The position numbers and the translations under genes were made by a program. From NCBI GenBank assembly GCA_913057175.1, contig CAJXNP010000005.1:124001-188000 (forward strand): a stretch of 64,000 nt of DNA. Direction: 5' to 3'. This DNA is from an uncultured Cytophagales bacterium. Lineage in GTDB: Bacteria; Bacteroidota; Bacteroidia; Cytophagales; Cyclobacteriaceae. Below, piece by piece: positions 17,544-26,323 of this stretch (positions are counted from its first letter, which is position 1; each line of letters starts with the position of its first letter). The notes under the pieces were generated by a model, which saw only the letters and a list, made by a program, of their open reading frames with translations, ran no database searches and was not told the DNA's origin.

Positions 17544-18218
17544 ATGAAAACAACTACAGATAAGATGCTATTCAAAGGCATCTGTTATGCACTTCTAATT
17601 TTTTCACTTGCATCATGCTATCCTAAAGGACCTGAATTCTATGAAGACCTCGATCTTACGATAACAGATTACGACGAGGATTATGACTTTGGAGCTCAGC
17701 ATTTTTACTACCTCGAAGATTCGGTTGGGATCGATACCAATATTGAAGATTTTGATGAAACAGTACTGGAAGAATTTATTGATGATTTATTGGATCAGAT
17801 TGAAAGTAACCTGGAAAATAGGGGATATGTCAGAATTGATAGCAGTGAAATTGAAAATGCGAATTTTGTGGTGGGTGTGAATATAGTGGCTAGCCAAAAT
17901 ACCGGTGCAGGCTGGGTGCCCGGTCCACCGTGGTATCCCTGGTATCCGCCAGGATGGTGGGGTCCTGGTTGGGGAGGTTACTACCCTCCATATTGGGGAG
18001 GTGGTTATTATGCATATAGCTATACTACCGGGTCCGTCTTCATTAATTGGTGGGATCCACAACTTGCAGCTGTCCAGACGGAAGATAGTCAGCCGTTACA
18101 TTGGATGGCCTTATTTAATGGACTGCTTTCAGAAAATAGCGGTAACAATGAAGCCAGGATCAGATCAAGCATTAATCAGGCATTTATCCAATCTCCGTAC
18201 ATCCAAAGCAATAATTAA
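17544..18218 (+). CDS. DUF4136 lipoprotein with Trp/Tyr/Gly/Pro-rich insert
   Basis: A 224-residue protein with a lipoprotein signal (LIFSLASC, lipidated Cys near residue 27). The N-terminal half matches the DUF4136 pattern: YDEDYDFGAQHFYYL, then ENRGYVRIDSSEIENANFVV. Around residues 128-160 there is a striking W/Y/P/G-rich stretch (WYPWYPPGWWGPGWGGYYPP) before the C-terminal part of the domain ends in SINQAFIQSPY. Function of the family is unknown; an envelope location is expected. It is coupled to the following gene (TAATG overlap). Confidence 0.8.
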   Translation: MKTTTDKMLFKGICYALLIFSLASCYPKGPEFYEDLDLTITDYDEDYDFGAQHFYYLEDSVGIDTNIEDFDETVLEEFIDDLLDQIESNLENRGYVRIDSSEIENANFVVGVNIVASQNTGAGWVPGPPWYPWYPPGWWGPGWGGYYPPYWGGGYYAYSYTTGSVFINWWDPQLAAVQTEDSQPLHWMALFNGLLSENSGNNEARIRSSINQAFIQSPYIQSNN

Positions 18219-18817
18219 TGGAAATCATGAAGAAGGTATTATATACAGGCATTTTTATAATCCTGATGAGTTCAGGGGTTCAGGCGCAAAATATGTTCGG
18301 GATCAATTATAACATCGGGCTTCCGACTGGTTCAACGAATGATTTTATAGGAAAACCCAGCTTTAGAGGATTTGGGATCGATTACAGGGCTTTTTTGACA
18401 GATTATGTTTCGATTGGTGTTTCCGGAGATTGGCAGGTATTTTATGAGGAGTTGCCCGCTCAAACATGGGAAGATGGTACGCGGACCACTTATGGCAAAC
18501 AATATCGCTACATCAATACCTTTCCCATTTTATTAAATGGACATTACTATTTCAATGAAATTGGGAATCCACGATTCTATATTGGGGCAGGAATCGGTGC
18601 AACTGTTGTTGATCAAAGGACAGACGTGGGCCTTTATTCCATAGAACCTGATGATACATGGAGGTTTGGATTCGCTCCTGAAATTGGGTTATTGTTGCCC
18701 CTCGGTTATACCACTTCTTTTAATATTTCAGCAAGATATCAATATGCGCTTAAATCCGGTGATTCAGATGCAATGTCATATCTACTGATCAAAGTAGGGT
18801 TTTCATTTTTGAATTAG
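18218..18817 (+). CDS. Outer-membrane beta-barrel protein
   Basis: A 199-residue protein with an N-terminal signal peptide ending VQAQN and a series of short amphipathic beta strands with alternating aromatic residues, ending in a hydrophobic strand KVGFSFLN. This fits a small 8-stranded porin-like/OmpA-type barrel. The start overlaps the stop of the DUF4136 lipoprotein gene (TAATG); a second ATG at 18227 gives a cleaner signal peptide (MKKVLYTGIF). The two genes probably form an envelope-protein operon. No further function can be named. Confidence 0.75.
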   Translation: MEIMKKVLYTGIFIILMSSGVQAQNMFGINYNIGLPTGSTNDFIGKPSFRGFGIDYRAFLTDYVSIGVSGDWQVFYEELPAQTWEDGTRTTYGKQYRYINTFPILLNGHYYFNEIGNPRFYIGAGIGATVVDQRTDVGLYSIEPDDTWRFGFAPEIGLLLPLGYTTSFNISARYQYALKSGDSDAMSYLLIKVGFSFLN

Positions 18818-18839
18818 ATAGAATAAGGTCAATGTGAGG

Positions 18840-18871
18840 AAAATAGCTTTTGAAAAGAAAGAGCTATTTTT
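18840..18871. terminator. Bidirectional Rho-independent terminator between convergent genes
   Basis: AAAATAGCT (18840-18848) pairs with AGCTATTTT (18862-18870), a 9-bp stem with A- and T-rich flanks on both sides. It lies between the beta-barrel gene (plus strand) and the AI-2E transporter gene (minus strand), so it can serve both. Confidence 0.75.
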
Positions 18872-18877
18872 AGGCAT

Positions 18878-19945
18878 TTAATCTGCAACATCCCCTTTTT
18901 CCGATAACAAAATGGCAACATACTTTGATTCAGGAAACTGCGCAAAGATGATGGCCAACATTGCTGTTATCGGTACAGCTAAAATCATTCCGATGATTCC
19001 CCATAAATATCCCCACAGTGCTAAAGCAATAAGTACTGTTAATGGACTGAGGTTCAGGTTTTTCCCCATCAGTTTGGGTTCAACTACATTGGCCATGATA
19101 ATTTGAACAGCTTCCACAGAGATAAATACATACAGAAAGTAACTGAAGTCTCCAAATTGAAATACAGCCATAATGGATGGGAAAAGTGTGGCAAAAAAAG
19201 ACCCCACAAAAGGAATATAGTTGAGAATGAAAATCAGGAAAGCCCAGAATACGGGAAAATCCACGCCAAAAAGGATGAGTACAATGTAACAGATGATAGC
19301 CAACAGCAGGCTTACAATAGTCTTGGACATAAAGTACTTCCGAATGGAGTCATTGATACGGTATGCCACATGAACCATTTCCCGGAATTTATGAGTTGGT
19401 TCAGGAAAGATCGTACGGATCTTTTTTGTAAAGACAAATTCTTCCAGAAGCATGAAGATCAGGTAGATTAGAATGATAAAAGTATGGCCAATTGCAGAGG
19501 TAAAGGAATTTGCAAATACCCCCGCAAGTTTAGGTACATCGATTTCTTTAATCCACTTATCTATGTTTTTTTTGACATCAGGATTAAGAAAGTATTTACT
19601 AACAAAATTGGAAAGATTCTGTACTTTCTCGTGATATTCTGGTGCATTTTCAGCCATTGCCCTGGCATTTAGTATAATAATTTCTACCTGAAAAAACAGA
19701 AAGCTTAAAATCATGATAATTGCAATAGTACCTCTGATAAAAGAAGGCATTGCTTTTCCATTAATTTTGATTTTACCCAGCGCATGTCTCAATTCCTTTA
19801 TCAAAATCCAGATAAAAAAAGCAATAAATAAAGGCTTGAGTATGGTTTCAAAGTAAAGCAAAAAGGCAATGATTAAACCAAGTAAAAGCCCCCAAACAAC
19901 GGCTTTGACGAGTTTGGGCTTTACGATGTCTGCATATTGGTCCAT
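18878..19945 (-). CDS. AI-2E family transporter (PerM/TqsA-like permease)
   Basis: A 355-residue membrane protein with an N-terminal helix pair, a soluble middle region (about residues 95-165) and a C-terminal block of five or more helices. The hallmark segment FILNYIPFVGSFFATLFPSI and the GxxLNLSPLTVLIALALWGYLWGIIGMILAVPITA region are conserved in the AI-2E/PerM family. Members export small molecules, including autoinducer-2 in some species, or act in Na+/H+ antiport; the substrate here is unknown. Transcribed alone, ending at a shared terminator. Confidence 0.9.
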   Translation of the reverse strand: MDQYADIVKPKLVKAVVWGLLLGLIIAFLLYFETILKPLFIAFFIWILIKELRHALGKIKINGKAMPSFIRGTIAIIMILSFLFFQVEIIILNARAMAENAPEYHEKVQNLSNFVSKYFLNPDVKKNIDKWIKEIDVPKLAGVFANSFTSAIGHTFIILIYLIFMLLEEFVFTKKIRTIFPEPTHKFREMVHVAYRINDSIRKYFMSKTIVSLLLAIICYIVLILFGVDFPVFWAFLIFILNYIPFVGSFFATLFPSIMAVFQFGDFSYFLYVFISVEAVQIIMANVVEPKLMGKNLNLSPLTVLIALALWGYLWGIIGMILAVPITAMLAIIFAQFPESKYVAILLSEKGDVAD

Positions 19946-20049
19946 GATTAGAAATAAAGAGTTATAAAAAGTAGAATGATTCAGGTAATAATATTAAAAA
20001 TAAGGGTTTCTTTTAGATTGGCAATAACTTGAAAAATAAACCTCGACTT

Positions 20050-20750
<701 letters not shown>

Positions 20751-20762
20751 TTAAAAAAGAAA

Positions 20763-20787
20763 AAAGCTACCTCAAAAAAGTAGCTTT
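20763..20787 (-). terminator. Rho-independent terminator downstream of tRNA-Val
   Basis: AAAGCTAC (20763-20770) and GTAGCTTT (20780-20787) form an 8-bp stem. Read on the minus strand it is followed by a long T-rich run and lies 10 bases after the 3' end of tRNA-Val. Confidence 0.75.
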
Positions 20788-20797
20788 AATTTTGGAG

Positions 20798-20872
20798 TGG
20801 GCGCTGAGGGATTCGAACCCCCGACCCCCTCGGTGTAAACGAGGTGCTCTGAACCAGCTGAGCTAAGCGCCC
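20798..20872 (-). tRNA. tRNA-Val (anticodon UAC)
   Basis: On the minus strand a complete cloverleaf is visible: acceptor GGGCGCT/AGCGCCC with discriminator A, D-arm AGCTCAGCTGGTT-AGAGC type, anticodon stem CCTCG/CGAGG enclosing loop TTTACAC (anticodon TAC), and T-arm GGTTCGAATCC. The 3' CCA is not encoded. Length is 75 nt. Confidence 0.97.
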
Positions 20873-21084
20873 TTATTGTATCTCAATGATTACTTTTAAC
20901 CATCGGCCGATTTGGGACTGCAAATGTAGAAGAAGATTTTTTTTCTACAAACTTTTTTTTCATAAATGTTGATGGTACGATTTATGCCACAAAATGACCA
21001 TGTATAATAATTCTAGTATTTCTATCATTATCTATTTGAATTGAATTTTACATGTCAGAATTTAGTGCGGACATCCTGGTGAAG

Positions 21085-23571
21085 ATGAAGGAAAAATTTT
21101 TTAGATATTTAAAGATCGGGCTTTATTCGCTCCTTGCTATTTTTTTATTGACTGTCATTGGTGGGAGTATATTCACCTATTTCTACAAGGATAAAATCAT
21201 CTCCTATTTCGTCTCTAAGGCCAATGAACGATTGATCGTTCCTGTAGAAATCAAAAAAATGGATGTTTCTTTTTTTCAGAAATTTCCATATACCAGCATT
21301 GTGTTGGATGAAATTTCAATCTCTTCCCCCGAAGGATTCCAGACAAAACAACTGGCACAAATTCCCAAGGCATATTTGACACTCAATCCATTTAAGGTCA
21401 TTCAAGGTAAATATGAAATTGATGAATTCATCCTTGAAAGTGGCCAGGTCAATATCGAGATAAATGAGGAAGGCGAAGGAAATCATATGATCGTGAAGAA
21501 AAGAGAGGAGGAGGCGAGGGAAATCGAATCCAGGATTACACTCATTACCAAAAATGTTGAAGTAGCCTATGTGGATCGTCGCTCGGACAAAGATCTTGGA
21601 TTTCTGTTACAGGATGTAAAAGGAAACGTAGGCATTAAAGGCCGTAAGTATCTGACGAATGTCTATGGTGGTTTGGTGGTCAGGCACATTACACTTGGCG
21701 AATTGGTGTATTTTCGGGACAAGGAAATAGAGCTGGATGCTTTGCTCAACATCGATGATGAGGCTAAATTTCTGACAATTGAAAATGGTGATCTGAAGAT
21801 TGGATCTGGAAAATTTAATGTGATTGGTGATGTTTCCTACTCATCGCCAACTAAAGTTGATCTGGCGGTTGAAGGAGTTGAGACGAATGCCCAGACATTG
21901 ATTAGTTTGTTGCCCGACGAATACTCAAGCCCTTTGAAAGGATATAAAAGCAAAGGAGAGGTCTATTTCTCAGGAACAGTCATTGGGGAATTCTCAGATA
22001 ATTTTTACCCAAATTCCAAATTGACATTTGGTGCAAGGAATGCCGAATTTTATCATCCTGACTACAAAAAATCCCTGGAAAACATTGATTTGACTGGCAA
22101 AATTGAAACCGGAACGCGAAAGGACTTTTCACAAGCCAGCTTATCTCTTCAGGGAGTGAAATTTGTGCTGGATGGTCATCCCATCGCGGGTGCATTGGAA
22201 TTGAAAAACTTTGATTTTCCGTATATCGATTGTTCCGTGAAGGGCAAACTGGATTTGGATGCTTTTACACAATCATTCCCTAAATCCATGATCGAGAAGG
22301 CATATGGAGAGGTTGATATGGATATCACTTTTTCCGGAAGCACGAAAACCAACAATGGCCTGAATGCTTTTAAGACAAGGGGAGATGTTGTTTTGCACAA
22401 TGTTAGCTTTATTTTAAAAGGCGAACGTTTGCCATTTAACAGTTTCAATGGTTCATTTATGTTTAGGGAAAATGACCTTGCTATTTCCGAATTTTCAGGG
22501 AAGGTGGGAAAGAGTGATTTTCTTCTGGATGGGTTTTTTAAGAACATTTCATCATTTGTCAGAAAAGAAAACAAGACGATCAGGATCGAAGCTGATTTAC
22601 GATCCACTTACCTGGATTTTGATGAGTTACTGCAAAGTAATTTTGCCTCACAAGATACTGTTGATCAAAACGGGCATCGGTACACCTTTCATATTTCGCC
22701 GAAAATTGATCTCAATTTTAATTGTAAGGTGGATGGCCTTCGGTTCAAGCGCTTTTATGCCGAGGATATTTCCGGAAATTTAAAAGTGATCGATCAGATT
22801 GCACGATTCAATAAAGTTAGGTTAAAGACTATGGGTGGAGGACTGGCTTTTGATGGTACAGTTGATAATCGCCTGAATGAAGTCGTGGAAATTGCCTGTT
22901 CTGCAGATCTGAGTAGAATCTACATCGACAGCGTATTTTACGTTTTCAAGAATTTTAAACAAACCTGGTTGATCGATAAAAACTTAAGAGGACAGATCAA
23001 TTCATCCGTCAACACCTATATTTTACTGGATAATCACCTCAAATTTTATTCGGATGATTTTACAGCAGACATTTCGGCTTCAATCATCAATGGCGAGTTG
23101 CTCAATTTTGAGCCGATGCAGCGTTTGTCAAAATATGTAGAAGAAGAGAGCCTTGCTCACCTGCGGTTTTCAGAAGTCCGCAATGATATTGAGATAAGAA
23201 ATAAGACGATTTACATCCCTAAAATGCTGGTCAGCTCAAGTATTACCAACATCATGGTTAGCGGTACCCATACCTTTGATCAGAAGATTGATTATCATGT
23301 AGCCGTTCCGCTATCGAGTTTTCTTCGACTGAAAAAGTTAAATGATCAACAAATCGCCACTCGATCAGATGGCAGCCATCTCCTTCTAAGGATTGCTGGT
23401 ACAACGTCTGATTACACCATTAGATACGATACGGAAGAAGTTAAGAAGAAAATCGCCCGGGATATCCGTGATGAAGGCCAGGAGCTGAAAGAAGTATTCA
23501 AAAACAAAGGCAAGGAAAAAGAAGCCATCGTCGTGGAAGAAGATGATTACTTTGAGTTTGATAAGGAATAG
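21085..23571 (+). CDS. AsmA-family protein
   Basis: About 828 residues with an N-terminal membrane anchor (residues about 8-32) followed by a very long beta-rich region. The start of the mature part (VPVEIKKMDVSFFQKFPYTSIVLDEISISSP) and the C-terminal part with repeated strands and SGTHTFDQKIDYHVAVPLS match the AsmA/AsmA_2 domains. AsmA-like proteins are related to the VPS13/TamB bridge-like proteins that move phospholipids between membranes, so a periplasmic envelope-lipid role is likely. The last ~40 residues are charged and predicted disordered. An ATG at 21052 would add 11 residues before the anchor; 21085 is preferred because the Lys-rich anchor start is typical. Confidence 0.85.
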   Translation: MKEKFFRYLKIGLYSLLAIFLLTVIGGSIFTYFYKDKIISYFVSKANERLIVPVEIKKMDVSFFQKFPYTSIVLDEISISSPEGFQTKQLAQIPKAYLTLNPFKVIQGKYEIDEFILESGQVNIEINEEGEGNHMIVKKREEEAREIESRITLITKNVEVAYVDRRSDKDLGFLLQDVKGNVGIKGRKYLTNVYGGLVVRHITLGELVYFRDKEIELDALLNIDDEAKFLTIENGDLKIGSGKFNVIGDVSYSSPTKVDLAVEGVETNAQTLISLLPDEYSSPLKGYKSKGEVYFSGTVIGEFSDNFYPNSKLTFGARNAEFYHPDYKKSLENIDLTGKIETGTRKDFSQASLSLQGVKFVLDGHPIAGALELKNFDFPYIDCSVKGKLDLDAFTQSFPKSMIEKAYGEVDMDITFSGSTKTNNGLNAFKTRGDVVLHNVSFILKGERLPFNSFNGSFMFRENDLAISEFSGKVGKSDFLLDGFFKNISSFVRKENKTIRIEADLRSTYLDFDELLQSNFASQDTVDQNGHRYTFHISPKIDLNFNCKVDGLRFKRFYAEDISGNLKVIDQIARFNKVRLKTMGGGLAFDGTVDNRLNEVVEIACSADLSRIYIDSVFYVFKNFKQTWLIDKNLRGQINSSVNTYILLDNHLKFYSDDFTADISASIINGELLNFEPMQRLSKYVEEESLAHLRFSEVRNDIEIRNKTIYIPKMLVSSSITNIMVSGTHTFDQKIDYHVAVPLSSFLRLKKLNDQQIATRSDGSHLLLRIAGTTSDYTIRYDTEEVKKKIARDIRDEGQELKEVFKNKGKEKEAIVVEEDDYFEFDKE

Positions 23572-23898
23572 AGTAGAGGGATTCTTAGGGTGATTTCATC
23601 TAATCCAACAAATCTTTAGTTATGGTTACGGGTTGCGAGATGCGGGTTTGTGCGGTGGACAAGGTCAGACCGATAAGGGAATTTCAAAGTCCGCCATTCC
23701 AAAAGGACATCATGATTTAGACATTTGACTCAATTTGCCAAAATTCCGTCAGCTCCCTGACGCAATTTATATGAATTCAGTCAGTCTGATAAAAAATTGG
23801 AGAAAGCCTGCATCTTTAAAGTAATTATAATTTTCAATCAACATGTGATGTAAAAACCTTATTGGAGAATTTTCCGCTAAGAATCTCAGTTTCAGCCA
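23572..23898. other. Intergenic region with hairpin and GGGTTGCG-type low-complexity stretch
   Basis: No convincing gene. A G-rich, repetitive-looking segment lies near 23622-23660 (GGTTACGGGTTGCGAGATGC pattern). A strong imperfect hairpin follows, AAATTCCGTCAG (23741-23752) with CTGACGCAATTT (23757-23768), loop CTCC, one mismatch. It lies downstream of both convergent neighbours and could serve as a transcription end. Confidence 0.4.
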
Positions 23899-25143
23899 TC
23901 ACCTCGGATCCATCAATTTTCCTGAAAACAAGATTGTATTGCTGTGATTTTCCCGAATAAAAAAGACAAATGGTCTGTTAATATGTATTTGTGCCGGCTC
24001 CTGCGGCATGCTGGTTAGTTCCACGCCGACAATCGTCGCTGCGGCAGCCTCAGAACCTTCCTCGTTTACCTCCAGAAATGATTGGTGCAGGACTTTGCTG
24101 ATAAACAAGTTCAGGTTTTCAACAAAAAGATTGGATAGGTCTGACCCTCCATCTTTAAGTCCCATTTCCTCAAGGATTGGCAACAGTTCTTCTTTGTATT
24201 CCAGTTTGAATTTGGGAAGAAAAACCTGAGTCTCATAGCTGGTAGTATCTTTTAAAAAGTTAGCAAACGATTCAGCTGTCAGGTTGCTTGCCAATTCATT
24301 TACCTGACTGGATTCGTCTGGTAATAAAATGGTGAAATAAAATTGTCCATTACCGTATGGGAGATCGATTAAACGGACACCATTGGAGTAATTATGTTTT
24401 ATTCTCACACCTTCTGAAAACATGGTTTCTGCCTGTATCGTAGAGCCATCCATTAAATAGAAAGGTCGGTTCTGGGTTTCACCTTTTTCAAACTGGTGTT
24501 TCCATTTCGCTTTGAAATAAATGGCGTTGATCAGGTACATCACTGCATCCTCTGATACCTCATCCAGCATATTTTTGATCTTTCCATTGGTAGCATCTTC
24601 TATCCAATTATTGATATCATCTTTTAATTTTGGATCGTTAAAATTTGCCCCAAATATCTCTGCCTTGTAGTATTCGTTGAGCACCGTTTCAAATTCCGGT
24701 TTGATGTGATATTCATTTTTATACCAGTTGGAGTTGGCAACATTCAGATTAACCGTCTTATCGAGATTGAAAAGAAACTCGACAAGATCGGCATATCCAT
24801 GGTTGATTTCTTCAAGTTCCATCGAGCCAAAGCCGAGGGTTTCCTTCATGGCTTCAAGTGTTTCGCCATTGGCTCCGTTTAGTGTCATGGAAAGTGCGGT
24901 GGTGATGCTGAAAGGGGAGATAAAAATATTATCATTTTGATGTTTCTGGTTGATCCGGCTCAATAATTCAAAGGAAAACTGGTTGGAGTTTTCGATAATT
25001 TCTGATTCAGTTGGTGTGATGGACCTGAGATTGGGCACATTGTCCGGATCTGGCGAGTCTGAATTTTGACAAGCAGTAAAAAAAATCGCTATGGATGCGA
25101 TTATTCCTAATAAGATGATGCTAATTTTTATGGATTTTTTCAT
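23899..25143 (-). CDS. Serpin-family lipoprotein (serine protease inhibitor)
   Basis: About 414 residues with a lipoprotein signal (FFTAC, Cys near residue 25) and a full serpin domain: NIFISPFSITTALSMTLNGANGET near the start and the C-terminal HINRPFVFFIRENHSNTILFSGKLMDP signature. The reactive-centre hinge reads NEEGSEAAAAT, the short-side-chain pattern of inhibitory serpins. Aligning by hinge spacing places the scissile bond around V-E-L-T-S-M, pointing to a chymotrypsin/elastase-like target (inferred). Anchored to the envelope, it may protect against proteases of predators, hosts or neighbours. The start is ATG at 25143; an ATG 30 bases upstream is less likely because it would precede the signal with polar residues. 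Confidence 0.93.
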   Translation of the reverse strand: MKKSIKISIILLGIIASIAIFFTACQNSDSPDPDNVPNLRSITPTESEIIENSNQFSFELLSRINQKHQNDNIFISPFSITTALSMTLNGANGETLEAMKETLGFGSMELEEINHGYADLVEFLFNLDKTVNLNVANSNWYKNEYHIKPEFETVLNEYYKAEIFGANFNDPKLKDDINNWIEDATNGKIKNMLDEVSEDAVMYLINAIYFKAKWKHQFEKGETQNRPFYLMDGSTIQAETMFSEGVRIKHNYSNGVRLIDLPYGNGQFYFTILLPDESSQVNELASNLTAESFANFLKDTTSYETQVFLPKFKLEYKEELLPILEEMGLKDGGSDLSNLFVENLNLFISKVLHQSFLEVNEEGSEAAAATIVGVELTSMPQEPAQIHINRPFVFFIRENHSNTILFSGKLMDPR

Positions 25144-25252
25144 TTTTGAATTGATTGTTCCATTATAGGACACGGAGCAAATTCGTAGCGTTGGAAGGTA
25201 ATTAAATTTTAGTAAGCAGGATTCAGACTGCTATGAAACTTAAAACAAGCAG

Positions 25253-26023
25253 ATGAAACGATTTTTTAATCGCATTTATTCAATTTACGGCTTCGGCGTA
25301 TTTGCCTTTCTGTTTATCATTCTGCTGCCATTTTTTCTTTTTTTTATTCTGATTGATGATAAACATCCGATGCTTTTCAAGCTGAATCGCCTGTGGGCGC
25401 TTTTGTTTTTTGGTTTGATATTTATTCCAATAGAAGTTGTCTATGAAGAGCCTATTTTTAAGAAGGGCCAATATATCTTTTGTGCCAATCATTTTTCATA
25501 CCTGGATATTCCCATCCTTGGATATTTAAATTTCAATGCAGCATTTATCGGTAAAAGCTCGCTTGCAAAAATCCCGATCTTTGGCTTCATGTTTCGAAAA
25601 ATACATATTGCCGTAGATCGGGAGCGACTGAGGGGAAGGTCTGAGGCACTGAAGAAAGCCCTGGATGTTTTGGGAAAAGGTACGAGTTTGATCTTTTTTC
25701 CGGAAGGAGGGATCGTTTCTAAAAATCCACCGGCTATGGGAAGGTTCAAAGATGGAGCATTCCGGGCAGCTGTTGAGAAACAAATTCCCGTTGTACCTGT
25801 AACAATTCCATTTAATTGGATAATTTTGCCAGACGACAAGCAGTTTTTGCTTAATTGGAGAAAGGCTAAAATTATAGTTCATAAACCAATAAAAACAGAA
25901 ACGACAGATTCCAAAGCGGTTGAATATGTAAAGGAGAAAACCTATGAGGTGATCAACAATGAACTAAAAAAATATTTTCCGGAAGAAGAATTTAAAAAAG
26001 TTACAGAGAAAAATGAAAGTTGA
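25253..26023 (+). CDS. plsC: 1-acyl-sn-glycerol-3-phosphate acyltransferase (PlsC family)
   Basis: A 256-residue protein with an N-terminal membrane hairpin (residues about 10-65) and the PlsC motifs: NHFSYLD (NHxxxxD catalytic dyad) at about residue 80, DRERLRGRSEAL, FFPEGGI at about 150 and VPVTI at about 183. It esterifies lysophosphatidic acid to phosphatidic acid at the inner membrane in glycerophospholipid synthesis. Its 3' end overlaps gatC by 11 bases, suggesting one transcript. It is a second acyltransferase beside the fusion protein at 1570. Confidence 0.9.
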   Translation: MKRFFNRIYSIYGFGVFAFLFIILLPFFLFFILIDDKHPMLFKLNRLWALLFFGLIFIPIEVVYEEPIFKKGQYIFCANHFSYLDIPILGYLNFNAAFIGKSSLAKIPIFGFMFRKIHIAVDRERLRGRSEALKKALDVLGKGTSLIFFPEGGIVSKNPPAMGRFKDGAFRAAVEKQIPVVPVTIPFNWIILPDDKQFLLNWRKAKIIVHKPIKTETTDSKAVEYVKEKTYEVINNELKKYFPEEEFKKVTEKNES

Positions 26024-26303
26024 TAAACATACAGTCAGGAAATTAGCTCATTTATCACGATTGGAATTGAGGGAGGAAGATGAAGATAACATGATCAAAG
26101 ATCTGAACGAAATTCTGACATGGGTAGAGCAATTAAATGAGGTAGATACGGAAGGTGTAGAACCACTTACCAACATGTCACATGAAGTCAATGTGTTCAG
26201 AGAGGATCAGGTTGGTGAGCACCTTGATCATGAAAAAGCGCTGAAAAATGCTCCTAAAAAAGACGAGGATTTTTTCAGGGTACCGAAATTCCTGAATCAA
26301 TAA
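26013..26303 (+). CDS. gatC: Asp-tRNA(Asn)/Glu-tRNA(Gln) amidotransferase subunit C (GatC)
   Basis: A 96-residue protein matching GatC along its length: starts MKVDKHTVRKLAHLSRLELREEDE, then ILTWVEQLNEVDTEGVEPLTNM and a C-terminal DEDFFRVPKFL. GatC holds GatA and GatB together in the complex that converts misacylated Glu-tRNA(Gln) or Asp-tRNA(Asn). The start codon lies inside the plsC gene. gatA and gatB are not in the window. Confidence 0.95.
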   Translation: MKVDKHTVRKLAHLSRLELREEDEDNMIKDLNEILTWVEQLNEVDTEGVEPLTNMSHEVNVFREDQVGEHLDHEKALKNAPKKDEDFFRVPKFLNQ

Positions 26304-26323
26304 CTCATCAAAGCGCCCATTAA

